This document shows, piece by piece, positions 7,267-14,851 of a DNA stretch of 23,539 nucleotides. The stretch lies in the NCBI GenBank assembly GCA_031370825.1, contig JANMRB010000121.1, forward strand, positions 1 to 23,539, given 5' to 3'. Within the stretch, counting starts at the first letter, position 1, and each line of letters starts with the position of its first letter. The translations under genes and the position numbers were made by a program. The stretch comes from JAENVT01 sp031370825. GTDB lineage: Bacteria; Actinomycetota; Acidimicrobiia; Acidimicrobiales; Ilumatobacteraceae. Under the pieces are notes generated by a model, which searched no databases, was not told where the DNA came from, and saw only the letters and a program-made list of their open reading frames with translations.

Positions 7267-8216
7267 AGTGCCTCCATGATTCCGGCAGCCGCGGCCGCGC
7301 GTTGGGCGATCGCCAGGTCCTGCACGGCCAGCCCGACGCTCTTGAACAGCGTGATCTCGGCGTATGAAGTGCGCGTCAGGCGTCCGCTGGCCAGATCGGT
7401 GAGGTCTCCTGCGATCCGGTCCCAGGCCCACAAGCCTTCCTGCACGGCGAAGTGCAGGTCGCCGGCCTCTGCTTTCGCCGCGGCGACATCGTCCACCGCG
7501 ACCGTGGACGCCGCAACGAGATCGCCGGCGACCTCGCGCAGGTCGAGGCGGTACGAACCGACAAGGTTCACGTGTGCGCCGGGACGTACGTCAGCCAGGG
7601 CAAAGAGAGCGGTGTCGGATCGCGTGGCTGCGCAGACGACGTCGCATGCAGCCGCATCGGCGTACGAGCCTGCGACCGCCGTCTCGCCTGCTGCGATGAG
7701 GTGATCGACGACGTCTGCGACATGTTCGGGCGTGCGCCCGGCAACCACGACGTCGTCGATGTCCGCTCGGACGACACGCATCGCATGGACGTGGGCGACC
7801 GCTTGCGGACCGGTGCCGACGATTCCGAGAGAGCGGACGTCGTGTCGTGCCAGAGCAGCCGTCGCCAGGGCAGAGATCATGGGTGTGCGCAACGTGGTCA
7901 GCGCCGCTCCGTCGAGCAGAGCGACCGGCTGGCCGATCCGCATGTCGAACAGCACGTAGACCCCTTGGATGATCGGCAACCCACGGGCCGGGTTGTCGGG
8001 CTGGATTCCGACCAACTTGACGCCTGCCGCAGCCCCGGCCGCAGCGGGCATCACCAGGAACTCACCCCCGCCGGCGGTCGAATGGACTCGTTCGACATGC
8101 TGTGGCCTTGACGCGAAAACCTCGCGGAGTGCGTGGAGCGCGTCGGTCAACGGGACGAGCCGGAACAGTTCGGCGGCGTCGATGTACGGCAGGGTGCTCT
8201 GCATCAGAGCGATCAT
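7263..8216 (-). CDS. Ornithine cyclodeaminase/mu-crystallin family protein; candidate pyrroline-2-carboxylate reductase
   Basis: A 317-residue protein of the OCD/mu-crystallin family. Visible are GVKLVGIQPDNP with Lys67, LTTLRTPMISALA with Arg110 and GIVGTGPQAVAHVHAM (131-146), the NAD(P)-binding glycine motif. HVNLVGSYRLDLREV later on is the family's conserved 'N-x-x-G-S-x-x-x-x-x-x-E' strand. Members include ornithine cyclodeaminase, alanine dehydrogenase and ketimine reductases. In 3-hydroxyproline pathways a member (LhpI-type) reduces pyrroline-2-carboxylate to L-proline, and the presence of a 3-hydroxyproline-dehydratase-like enolase at the left edge supports that reading. The start is ATG 8216 or ATG 8204; residues upstream of 8216 do not look like protein. 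It is translationally coupled to the DAO-type gene by a GTGA overlap and divergent from the sugar kinase gene. Confidence 0.87.
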   Translation of the reverse strand: MIALMQSTLPYIDAAELFRLVPLTDALHALREVFASRPQHVERVHSTAGGGEFLVMPAAAGAAAGVKLVGIQPDNPARGLPIIQGVYVLFDMRIGQPVALLDGAALTTLRTPMISALATAALARHDVRSLGIVGTGPQAVAHVHAMRVVRADIDDVVVAGRTPEHVADVVDHLIAAGETAVAGSYADAAACDVVCAATRSDTALFALADVRPGAHVNLVGSYRLDLREVAGDLVAASTVAVDDVAAAKAEAGDLHFAVQEGLWAWDRIAGDLTDLASGRLTRTSYAEITLFKSVGLAVQDLAIAQRAAAAAGIMEAL

Positions 8217-8223
8217 GGCAGGC

Positions 8224-8233
8224 CAGCTACGGT
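8224..8233. promoter_or_regulatory. Overlapping divergent -10 boxes (OCD-family gene / sugar kinase gene)
   Basis: The 23-bp gap between divergent starts 8216 (minus) and 8240 (plus) holds plus-strand TACGGT at 8228-8233, ending 7 nt before the ATG, and minus-strand TAGCTG at 8229-8224, ending 8 nt before its ATG. They share the central TA at 8228-8229. Both transcripts would be leaderless. Confidence 0.45.
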
Positions 8234-8239
8234 TCGTGC

Positions 8240-9664
8240 ATGCCCGACGTCGCGCGACTCGTTGCCGGTGTCGACTCATCGACGCAGAGCACGAAAGTGG
8301 AAGTCCGCGATCTCGATACAGGCGCCGTCGTCTCTCGTGGCTCGGCGCCTCACCCGGCAACGACGCCTCCACGGTCAGAACAAGACCCGCGGGCGTGGTG
8401 GCAAGCGTTCGAGACGGCGTGGCAGGGTGCAGGTTCACCCCAGGTCGAGGCCATCAGCGTCGCCGGTCAGCAGCACGGGATGGTGGTTCTCGACGCCGAC
8501 CGTCAGGTGGTACGCCCGGCCAAGTTGTGGAACGACACCGAGACGGCTGCTGACGCGGGTTGGCTTCTGAAACAGATGGAGGGTGGCGCCGCCGATTGGG
8601 CGAGTGCGGTGGGCAGCGTGCCGGTGGCCGCCTTCACCGTGGCGAAATTGAGCTGGTTGCACCGCACCGAGCCCGACAACTGGGCCAGGGTGGCCCATGT
8701 CCTCCTGCCACACGACTGGATGACCATGCGGCTCACCGGCCAACTGGTGACCGACAGGGGCGACGCTTCCGGCACCGGCTATTGGTCGCCGTCTTCGGGG
8801 GAGTATCGGTGGGACGTCCTGTCGATCGTCGACAAGGATGTTGATTGGGCCGACGTGGTGCCGCGAGTCGCCGGCCCGTCCGAGACGGTTGGCGAGTGGA
8901 ACGGCGTGAAGGTCGCCTGTGGAACGGGCGACAACATGGCAGCCGCGCTCGGTCTCGGTCTGCGGCCGGGCGTCGCAGTTCTGTCATTGGGCACCTCGGG
9001 AACCGCTTACGCCGTCAGTGATCGGCCGACAGCGGATCCCACTGCTGCTGTAGCCGGGTTCGCCGATGCCAGTGGCCGCTATCTGCCGTTGGCGTGCACG
9101 CTCAATGCAACCAAGGTGACGGATGCGATCGCCCGGTTGCTGGGGCTGTACCACACCGACTTCGATCAGCTGGCAATTTCTGAGCCTGCGGGCGCAGGCG
9201 GCGTGACGATGCTGCCGTACTTCGACGGCGAGCGGACACCGAACCTCCCCAAGTCGACCGGGCTTCTCACTGGTCTTCGCAGCGATGTGTCGCGTGCCCA
9301 ACTCGCTCGGGCTGCAGTCGAAGGTGTGGTCTGCGGATTACTCGACGCACTCGATGCGTTGCGCGCCGATGCCTCGGTCAGCGCGGTTCTGCTCGTCGGC
9401 GGCGGCGCTCGCAGTGCCGCTTTTCGACAGGTCGTTACTGAGTTGTGTGACCTGCCCGTTTCGATGACGAATGCGGACGAGGCCGTCGCGACGGGAGCGT
9501 GCGTGCAGGCAGCAGCGATTGCCGATGGCATCTCTCATGCTGAGGTGGCCGAGCGTTGGGGGCTCGGTGAAGCGACGCCACTGGATGACTCCGCAGGCGA
9601 CACCGCCGGTGTCCGCGCCCGGTACGCCGAGTTACGTGCCGCCACGTATCCGACAACGGCATGA
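8240..9664 (+). CDS. FGGY-family carbohydrate kinase, xylulokinase-like
   Basis: A 474-residue sugar kinase of the FGGY family with both actin-like domains. The N-terminal phosphate loop is GVDSSTQSTKV (10-20). AISVAGQQHGMVVLD (71-85) and LWNDTET (97-102) are signatures of the xylulokinase branch, and the catalytic base is Asp231 in ACGTGDNMAAALG. ATP-binding glycines appear in LSLGTSGTAY and LLVGGGARSAAFRQV. It would phosphorylate a ketose or polyol, D-xylulose being the usual substrate. ATG 8240 is chosen because it lies just behind a TACGGT -10 box, gives the normal N-terminus and is divergent from the OCD-family gene. No xylose isomerase or sugar transporter is in the window, so the substrate is inferred from similarity only. 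Its stop overlaps the start of the J-domain gene (ATGA). Confidence 0.92.
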   Translation: MPDVARLVAGVDSSTQSTKVEVRDLDTGAVVSRGSAPHPATTPPRSEQDPRAWWQAFETAWQGAGSPQVEAISVAGQQHGMVVLDADRQVVRPAKLWNDTETAADAGWLLKQMEGGAADWASAVGSVPVAAFTVAKLSWLHRTEPDNWARVAHVLLPHDWMTMRLTGQLVTDRGDASGTGYWSPSSGEYRWDVLSIVDKDVDWADVVPRVAGPSETVGEWNGVKVACGTGDNMAAALGLGLRPGVAVLSLGTSGTAYAVSDRPTADPTAAVAGFADASGRYLPLACTLNATKVTDAIARLLGLYHTDFDQLAISEPAGAGGVTMLPYFDGERTPNLPKSTGLLTGLRSDVSRAQLARAAVEGVVCGLLDALDALRADASVSAVLLVGGGARSAAFRQVVTELCDLPVSMTNADEAVATGACVQAAAIADGISHAEVAERWGLGEATPLDDSAGDTAGVRARYAELRAATYPTTA

Positions 9665-10149
9665 CGACCGACCCGTTCGCAGTGCTGGGTGTCGGTCACG
9701 ATGCGACGTTGGCCGAGGCGCGAACCGCACGGCGCAGGCTGGCTGCCGAGTTTCACCCGGACCACGGTGGCGACGCAGCAAGGATGGGCGAGATCAACGT
9801 CGCCTACGAAGAGGTCGTTGCCCAGTTGTCGCAGCCACCTCCCGCTCCTCGTCGGTATCCCGGCGTGCAAACCGATGCTCCGTCTTTCACGATCGACACA
9901 CTGCCAGCGGAGGCATTCGAGGCCCTGTTGATCGTGACCTCCTGGATGGGCGAGGTCTTGGTCGACGACCCGCCCTACGTCCTCGAGGTGCACCTGACCG
10001 AGCCAGCCCCGTGCTGGTGCCGGCTCGACCTCGTCCCCGACGCAGGGGGCAGCACGGTGACACTTACCGTCGCCTCCGTCGGCGCCGTCCCGGCCCCCGA
10101 TGTCGAGGAAGTCCGCGACCTCTGGGTCGCCAACTTGAACCGTTTGTAA
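9661..10149 (+). CDS. Small J-domain (DnaJ-like) protein
   Basis: A 162-residue protein with an N-terminal J domain: DPFAVLGVGHDATLAEARTARRRLAAEFHPDHGG, with the invariant HPD at about 37-39 and the helix-IV-like MGEINVAYEEVVAQL at about 47-61. Such domains stimulate the ATPase of Hsp70 (DnaK). After a proline-rich linker, the remaining roughly 100 residues (from about PSFTIDTLPAEAF) form a domain I do not recognise; it lacks the Gly/Phe and zinc-finger regions of DnaJ. It looks like a lipid- or peptide-binding alpha/beta fold, but that is only an impression. The ATG overlaps the kinase stop by 4 bp, so the two proteins are probably made together. The functional link between a sugar kinase and a J protein is unknown. 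Confidence 0.8.
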   Translation: MTTDPFAVLGVGHDATLAEARTARRRLAAEFHPDHGGDAARMGEINVAYEEVVAQLSQPPPAPRRYPGVQTDAPSFTIDTLPAEAFEALLIVTSWMGEVLVDDPPYVLEVHLTEPAPCWCRLDLVPDAGGSTVTLTVASVGAVPAPDVEEVRDLWVANLNRL

Positions 10150-10365
10150 ACGAGTACCCCGATCGGTGCCACCGCCTTCCCGCTGACTCTTCAGATTGCG
10201 ATTGGGCGCGATATCTACAGTTCTGGGCGGGTGATCGCCGGTTAGTGCCGCCCCGTCCTCCCGTGCGACCCGCGATGACTGTCGTGAAATTATGTAACCC
10301 AACAAGGCCGCCTCGTGGTAGTTACGGCCGGGAAGCCGGAACAGGTTGTGAAGTTCACATCTGGC

Positions 10366-11219
10366 ATGGAGCGCAAGAAAGTCCGTGTTCGGTTGATCGC
10401 TGTATTGCTTGTGTCTGCGGCTAGTTGTTCGAGCTCGTCGCCGGGTTCGCAGGAGACCTTCGAGTCGTCGTCGGTGCAGTCGACCTCGATTGCCGAATCT
10501 TCACAAGCGGCCACGCCCTCCGCATCGTTGTCGTTTGTCGGACTTGGCGACTCATTGCCTGGCGCCGAGGGTTGCGGTTGCACGGGCTACATAGATTTGT
10601 ATGGCAAGGCCGCCGCGTCGGTGCTGCGAACGGCAGTGAACGTCACCAATCTGGCGACCAACGACGGCGTTGACTCGAGGCAATTGCTTGAGAGAATTCG
10701 ATCGGATGAGAGATATCGCGATGCGTTGTCGTCGGCCGATCTCATCAGCGTCCAGATCGGTTTCACGACTGGCGTGTCTGCAACTGGCCGAATGATGACG
10801 CCTGTTGGGACAAGGGGACCGCGGGCGTCGAGCAGAACCTTTCGGCGATGCTCGACGAGATACGGACGTTGCGTAGTCGTAAGCCAATCGCTCTTCGGGT
10901 TCTCACCTATCCCAACATGTTTATCGGGGCGCTCACCTCGCCGCAGCCTCCGTTTCTCGGGGATTCCGCATTCCAGAGTTTCTACGCAGGTCAACTCGAT
11001 GAGCTCAACGCCGCGATCTGTCGTGCTGCTGAGGCGAAAGGAGCCACGTGCGTTGACCTCGTCACCGCATTCAACGGGCCGGCGGGCGACGTTGCCCCGA
11101 AAGGATTGATTGGGCCGGACAACAAACACCCGACGGCTGCTGGCCACCAACTGATCGCCAAGACCCTCGACGCAGCCGGATACGAGCCCCTCGTCCAGCA
11201 CGTCGCGACCACTGGGTGA
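10366..11219 (+). pseudogene. SGNH/GDSL-hydrolase lipoprotein gene broken by a 1-bp deletion
   Basis: Two frames together encode one protein. The first has a signal peptide (MERKKVRVRLIAVLLVSAASC, lipid-attachment Cys21), a Ser/Thr-rich linker and the catalytic block FVGLGDSLPGA with Ser63. The frame is lost at about 10765: GF is followed by out-of-frame codons, while the next frame reads DWRVCNWPNDACWD and continues to the final block GPDNKHPTAAGH, which has the Asp and His of the triad. Adding one A at 10765 restores IGFNDW, supplying the expected block-III Asn, and a 284-residue esterase/lipase-like exported protein. It could be a true pseudogene or a sequence error. Base composition is less GC-rich than the neighbours and no partner gene is evident. 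GTG 10315 is an alternative start, but it would put 17 residues before the signal peptide. Confidence 0.82.
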
Positions 11220-11274
11220 AGCGCACACTCGGCCGCAGCTTCACCCACCTCGGCGGCAAATCACCTAGCGAGAT

Positions 11275-11538
11275 TCACTCCTGACGGGATCGCCGCGTTG
11301 AAAACACCCAACCGACCGGGCCGAAGGCGACGATCGCGCCAGCGATGTAGGTGATCAACCGCGGCTTCGGCGACCGCGCCTTCTCGATGTCAACGTGGCT
11401 GATGGAGCCATCAGGGCCGACAGTGATGACGGTTGCCGTGCGCGGCGTGGACGATGGATCCACCTCGCGCCGCGGACCGTAGGTGAACACCACCAGTGCG
11501 GCAACGAATCCCAAACCGATCGCGGCCCAGTACCTCAT
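11275..11538 (-). CDS. Small two-helix membrane protein, hypothetical
   Basis: An 87-residue protein with an N-terminal membrane helix (about 3-20, WAAIGLGFVAALVVFTY), a charged middle of about 40 residues and a second helix (about 61-79, LITYIAGAIVAFGPVGWVF), ending in basic TRRSRQE. A good ribosome binding site (AAGGA, 5 nt before) fixes ATG 11538. The frame is open further upstream, but that part is Arg/Ser-rich and looks non-coding. No family is recognised. It lies about 200 bp downstream of the tsaC/sua5-type gene on the same strand. Confidence 0.62.
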   Translation of the reverse strand: MRYWAAIGLGFVAALVVFTYGPRREVDPSSTPRTATVITVGPDGSISHVDIEKARSPKPRLITYIAGAIVAFGPVGWVFSTRRSRQE

Positions 11539-11655
11539 CGTCCTTCTTGCACTCGATTCCAAAGATGTGAGCTTTCGACCCCCGGCCCATCGTCGCGCAG
11601 TCGTCCACGGGGACGCGCCAGAGCTGCAAGATCCGATGGGCTTGTGACCCCCCAA

Positions 11656-11697
11656 CGGAGTGCTTGCCGCCCACCCGGGGTGTCTTGAAACACTCCG
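11656..11697. repeat. Imperfect inverted repeat between tsaC and the small membrane gene
   Basis: Arms CGGAGTGCTT (11656-11665) and AAACACTCCG (11688-11697) pair over 10 positions with one mismatch (G-T on one strand), around a 22-nt spacer. It lies in the 203-bp gap behind tsaC. There is no T-run after it on either strand, so it is not a clear terminator. Apart from this I see nothing definite in 11539-11741. Confidence 0.4.
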
Positions 11698-11741
11698 ATG
11701 GACGGATTGGGGGACGAATTGCCGATCGGATCGTTTGGGCA

Positions 11742-12638
11742 TTAGCCCGCGGGAGTGGCGGCTTTGGTGAGGCGGTCGCGGATGGCGTGTCCGAGGCCGG
11801 TGGCGGGGGGTAGCACGGCAATCACGGTCTCGACGCCCCGACTATCGGCGTCGCGGAGCCGGGCGAACAACGTGTGGGCATAGTGGGCGAGATCGTCGTC
11901 ATCGATGATCTCAGTGTTCAGCGAGTCGGCCGCGAACGCGTTCCCCTCGGCGGTCGTCTCGGCCAGGACCACGCGACAACGCGGGGCGTAGTGCGATGCC
12001 AACATCCCAGCTGCCCGACTTGGCCCGCCCGCAGCGCCGAGAGTCGTGTCGAGAAGCGACTCGATCTCGTCGGCCGAGATAGCGCCGGGCCGCAGCACCT
12101 GCGGCGGATCAACTGTGCAGTCGACGATCGTCGATTCGACGCCGATCGGGCACGGCCCTCCATCGAGCACGAAGTCCACATCGTCACCAAGGTCGGCGCG
12201 CACGTGGTCGGCTGTGGTCGGGCTGACCCGGCCGAACCGGTTGGCCGACGGTGCAGCGATCCCGCCGCCGAATCGCTCCAACAGTTCCAGCGTCAGTGGA
12301 TGGGCAGGCACGCGTAGCCCGACCGTGGACCTGCCACCCGTGACGACATCGAGCACCCGCTCGGCGCGTTCGACGAGCAGCGTGAGCGGACCCGGCCAGC
12401 ACGCGTCGGCCAGGATCCCGGCGGCCGGTGGGATCGTCGACGCCCAGTCGCCGAGCCGGTCAGCAGCAGCGATGTGGACGATCAATGGATGATCCGCCGG
12501 TCGTTGCTTGACCGCGAAGATTCGTCGCACGGCATCGGGATTCGAAGCATCGGCGGCGAGGCCATAGACGGTCTCGGTCGGGATCGCTACGAGCCCACCA
12601 GCCCGCAACACAGCGATGGCTCGATCAACGTCGCTCAC
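11742..12638 (-). CDS. tsaC: Threonylcarbamoyl-AMP synthase (Sua5/TsaC family)
   Basis: A 298-residue protein with the YrdC fold: RAGGLVAIPTETVYGLAADA (12-31), the KQRPADHPLIVHI substrate motif (44-56), WPGPLTLLV and GLRVPAHP. IAAPSANRFGRVSPTTADHV is the conserved nucleotide-binding segment. After the YrdC domain comes the Sua5 linker signature GMLASHYAPR and a C-terminal domain, so this is the long Sua5 form and not the short TsaC form. The enzyme makes threonylcarbamoyl-AMP from threonine, bicarbonate and ATP for the t6A modification of ANN-decoding tRNAs. GTG 12638 overlaps the stop of the upstream hydrolase gene (GTGA). Assignment is firm. Confidence 0.95.
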   Translation of the reverse strand: MSDVDRAIAVLRAGGLVAIPTETVYGLAADASNPDAVRRIFAVKQRPADHPLIVHIAAADRLGDWASTIPPAAGILADACWPGPLTLLVERAERVLDVVTGGRSTVGLRVPAHPLTLELLERFGGGIAAPSANRFGRVSPTTADHVRADLGDDVDFVLDGGPCPIGVESTIVDCTVDPPQVLRPGAISADEIESLLDTTLGAAGGPSRAAGMLASHYAPRCRVVLAETTAEGNAFAADSLNTEIIDDDDLAHYAHTLFARLRDADSRGVETVIAVLPPATGLGHAIRDRLTKAATPAG

Positions 12639-13318
12639 AGTGGGATGGCGTCGAGGAACTCGAGTGCTGCATCGATGAACCCGAAGGCCTCCGGTGTAGC
12701 GAAGTGGTCGACGTTGCGCAAGCTCCGCAGGGTGGCGTTTGGTAGCGCGTCGACCAGCGGCTGGCCGGGTCCGGCGAAGTCGCGCTCACCGACCACCACC
12801 AACGTCGGGCATGTCGCGGTGGCCAACATCTCGGGTCGGAGCGCGGGGCGGGGCCGCTTCATCACAGCGGTAAGTGCGGCGATGTCATTGCCGGGTTGGC
12901 TTGCGTACTGCACGAACATCCTCGCCAGGTTGTCGTCGGGGTCGCCATGACCCTCGAGGGCGGCGACGATTCTGTGCGTGCGCGATTCGTCGGTCTCGAA
13001 CAACGACCTTCCGATCCCGGCGAGGACGAGACGATTGAAACGGTCGGGCTGGACCATGGCTAGCTGCAACAGGGTGATCGCCCCGAGAGAGAAACCGATC
13101 GCGTCGACCGGGGTGTCGGGCAACGACTCGATCACCCGGGCCGTCAGATCGTCGTAGGACTTCGGATCATGCGGCTTGGGTGCCGTGCCGTGACCGAGCA
13201 GATCGACTCCGATCACCGTCCGCCCCGCGTCACGCAGCAGTTCGGTGAAGCCGTTGTCCTGCCAGGTCGATTCGAACGAGCCGCCCCATCCGTGGACGAG
13301 CAGAACTGGCGGTGCCAT
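12635..13318 (-). CDS. Alpha/beta-fold hydrolase
   Basis: A 227-residue alpha/beta hydrolase with all expected parts: LLVHGWGGSFESTW near residues 6-19, LLGHGTAPKP at 40-49, elbow GFSLG with Ser77, acid in VVGERDFAG (Asp180) and His205 in NVDHFATPE. It has no signal peptide. ATG 13318 is chosen because the protein begins directly with the first strand and a minus-strand TACGGT box lies 8 nt upstream. The open frame continuing further up is antisense to guaB1 and is not real. The gene is coupled to the Sua5-type gene by a 4-bp overlap, but no functional link is apparent. Substrate unknown. Confidence 0.88.
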   Translation of the reverse strand: MAPPVLLVHGWGGSFESTWQDNGFTELLRDAGRTVIGVDLLGHGTAPKPHDPKSYDDLTARVIESLPDTPVDAIGFSLGAITLLQLAMVQPDRFNRLVLAGIGRSLFETDESRTHRIVAALEGHGDPDDNLARMFVQYASQPGNDIAALTAVMKRPRPALRPEMLATATCPTLVVVGERDFAGPGQPLVDALPNATLRSLRNVDHFATPEAFGFIDAALEFLDAIPL

Positions 13319-13325
13319 GCCGCAA

Positions 13326-13331
13326 ACCGTA
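13326..13331 (-). promoter_or_regulatory. Leaderless-type -10 box before the alpha/beta hydrolase gene
   Basis: On the minus strand TACGGT is followed by 7 nt and then the ATG at 13318. The same hexamer precedes the sugar kinase gene. Confidence 0.45.
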
Positions 13332-13368
13332 TCCGCCGCCGGTCGTCGCAGATGGCGTGCGGAAGCCG

Positions 13369-13374
13369 TAGCCT
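13369..13374 (+). promoter_or_regulatory. Possible -10 box of guaB1
   Basis: TAGCCT would give transcription from about 13381 and a roughly 34-nt leader that includes GGAG at 13406-13409, the ribosome binding site 5 nt before the ATG at 13415. No clear -35. Confidence 0.3.
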
Positions 13375-13414
13375 TGAGCGGTCCCGTCAAGGCCACCGTC
13401 GATCTGGAGCTGTT

Positions 13415-14851
13415 ATGCGCCTGCTGAACGAAAGCCCGCCGTACGACCTGACGTACAGCGACGTGTTCATGGTGCCGAGCCTGTCGTCGGTTCCGTCGCG
13501 CTTCACGGTTGATCTCAGCACGCCGGACGGCCTCGGCACCACCATCCCGGTCGTCGTCAGCAACATGACAGCGGTCGCCGGCCGTCGGATGGCCGAGACC
13601 GTTGCCCGTCGTGGGGGTCTGACGGTGCTTCCCCAGGACATCCCGATGGACGTTGTCGAGGGAGTCATCGACTACGTCAAGTCCCGTCACATCGTGTATG
13701 ACACCCCGATAACGCTCAGCCCCACTCATACCGTGGGCGACGCGCTGGGATTGATCCACAAGCGCGCTCACGGCGCGCTGGTCGTAGTTGGCGATGATGG
13801 AACACCGGTTGGGATCTTCACCGAGCACGATGCTGTCGGCTTCGATCGGTTCAGCCAATTGAAGAATGTGATGAGCAGCGACCTGATGGTGATCGAGGAT
13901 GGCGCGCCTCCCGACGAGATCTACGATCGTCTCAGCGGCCAGCGCCTGTCCGTCGCCCCGGTTGTCGACGGCTCCGGACGGTTGATCGGTTGCGTGACCC
14001 GCAAGGGTGCGCTGCGCTCCACGATCTACAAGCCTGCGGTTGACGACAACGGTCGCCTCCGCATCGCTGTCGCCGTAGGCATCAACGGTGATCCGTCGAC
14101 GAAGGCCAAGGCTCTGCTGGCGATGGGCGCGGACGTTTTGGTGATCGACACCGCTCACGGCCACCAAACCCGAACCCTTCGTGCGATCGAAGAAGTCCGT
14201 GCAGTCGCGTCCGACGCCACAATCGTCGCGGGCAACGTTGTTACTGCTGAGGGCACGCGCGATCTGATCAATGCCGGCGCCGACGTGGTCAAGGTCGGCG
14301 TGGGCCCCGGAGCGATGTGCACGACGCGGATGATGACGGGCGTCGGCCGACCGCAGTTCAGTGCGGTGTTGGAATGCGCATCCGAGGCGGCGCTTCACGG
14401 CAAGCACATCTGGGCCGATGGAGGCGTGCGTTACCCGCGAGACGTTGCCCTTGCGCTCGCCGCTGGTGCCGCCAATGTGATGTTCGGTTCATGGCTGGCG
14501 GGAACGTACGAATCGGCCGCCGACACGCTGCGCGATCCCGAAGGGCGGCTCTACAAGGAGAGCTTCGGCATGGCCAGCAATCGCGCCGTCAAGATCCGCA
14601 ACCGCACGGAGACAGCATTCGAGCGTGCTCGCAAGGAGCTGTTCGAAGAAGGCATCAGCACGTCGCGGATGTACCTCGACCCGGATCGACCCGGAGTCGA
14701 AGACATCATTGATGAGATCGTTGCCGGGGTCCGCTCAGCGTGCACGTATGCAGGAGCCGCGACCATCTCGGAGTTCCACGAGCGCGCCGTCGTCGGCGTG
14801 CAGAGTGCCGCGGGTTACAGCGAAGGGCAGCCCCAGGGGACGAGCTGGTAA
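13415..14851 (+). CDS. guaB1: GuaB1-type IMP dehydrogenase-related protein (GMP reductase)
   Basis: A 478-residue member of the IMPDH/GMPR superfamily. The TIM barrel starts at DLTYSDVFMVPSLS, is interrupted by two CBS domains at about 95-205, and resumes with the catalytic loop VGVGPGAMCTTRMMTGVG, where Cys302 is the nucleophile. Mycobacterial GuaB1 proteins of this type have been shown to be GMP reductases (GMP to IMP) rather than IMP dehydrogenases; I apply that by family resemblance. CBS domains in this family sense purine nucleotides. ATG 13415 has GGAG 5 nt upstream and matches the expected N-terminus; the upstream open frame overlaps the divergent hydrolase gene antisense. The cmk-type GTG follows its TAA without a gap, so this is the first gene of a nucleotide/lipid operon. 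Confidence 0.9.
   Translation: MRLLNESPPYDLTYSDVFMVPSLSSVPSRFTVDLSTPDGLGTTIPVVVSNMTAVAGRRMAETVARRGGLTVLPQDIPMDVVEGVIDYVKSRHIVYDTPITLSPTHTVGDALGLIHKRAHGALVVVGDDGTPVGIFTEHDAVGFDRFSQLKNVMSSDLMVIEDGAPPDEIYDRLSGQRLSVAPVVDGSGRLIGCVTRKGALRSTIYKPAVDDNGRLRIAVAVGINGDPSTKAKALLAMGADVLVIDTAHGHQTRTLRAIEEVRAVASDATIVAGNVVTAEGTRDLINAGADVVKVGVGPGAMCTTRMMTGVGRPQFSAVLECASEAALHGKHIWADGGVRYPRDVALALAAGAANVMFGSWLAGTYESAADTLRDPEGRLYKESFGMASNRAVKIRNRTETAFERARKELFEEGISTSRMYLDPDRPGVEDIIDEIVAGVRSACTYAGAATISEFHERAVVGVQSAAGYSEGQPQGTSW

Noticed and set aside
10150..10365. Possible RNA gene or promoter in the gap before the SGNH gene
   Set aside because: The gap has an AT-rich patch (around 10288-10300) but I could not build a cloverleaf, a convincing -35/-10 pair or a conserved fold, so nothing is claimed.
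10759..10770. Programmed -1 frameshifting in the SGNH gene
   Set aside because: The site reads ggt ttc acg and contains no X-XXY-YYZ slippery heptamer; a simple one-base loss explains it better.
13319..14407. N-terminal extension of the alpha/beta hydrolase across guaB1
   Set aside because: The extension is antisense to the guaB1 coding sequence and has no domain; the hydrolase fold starts at 13318 behind a -10 box.
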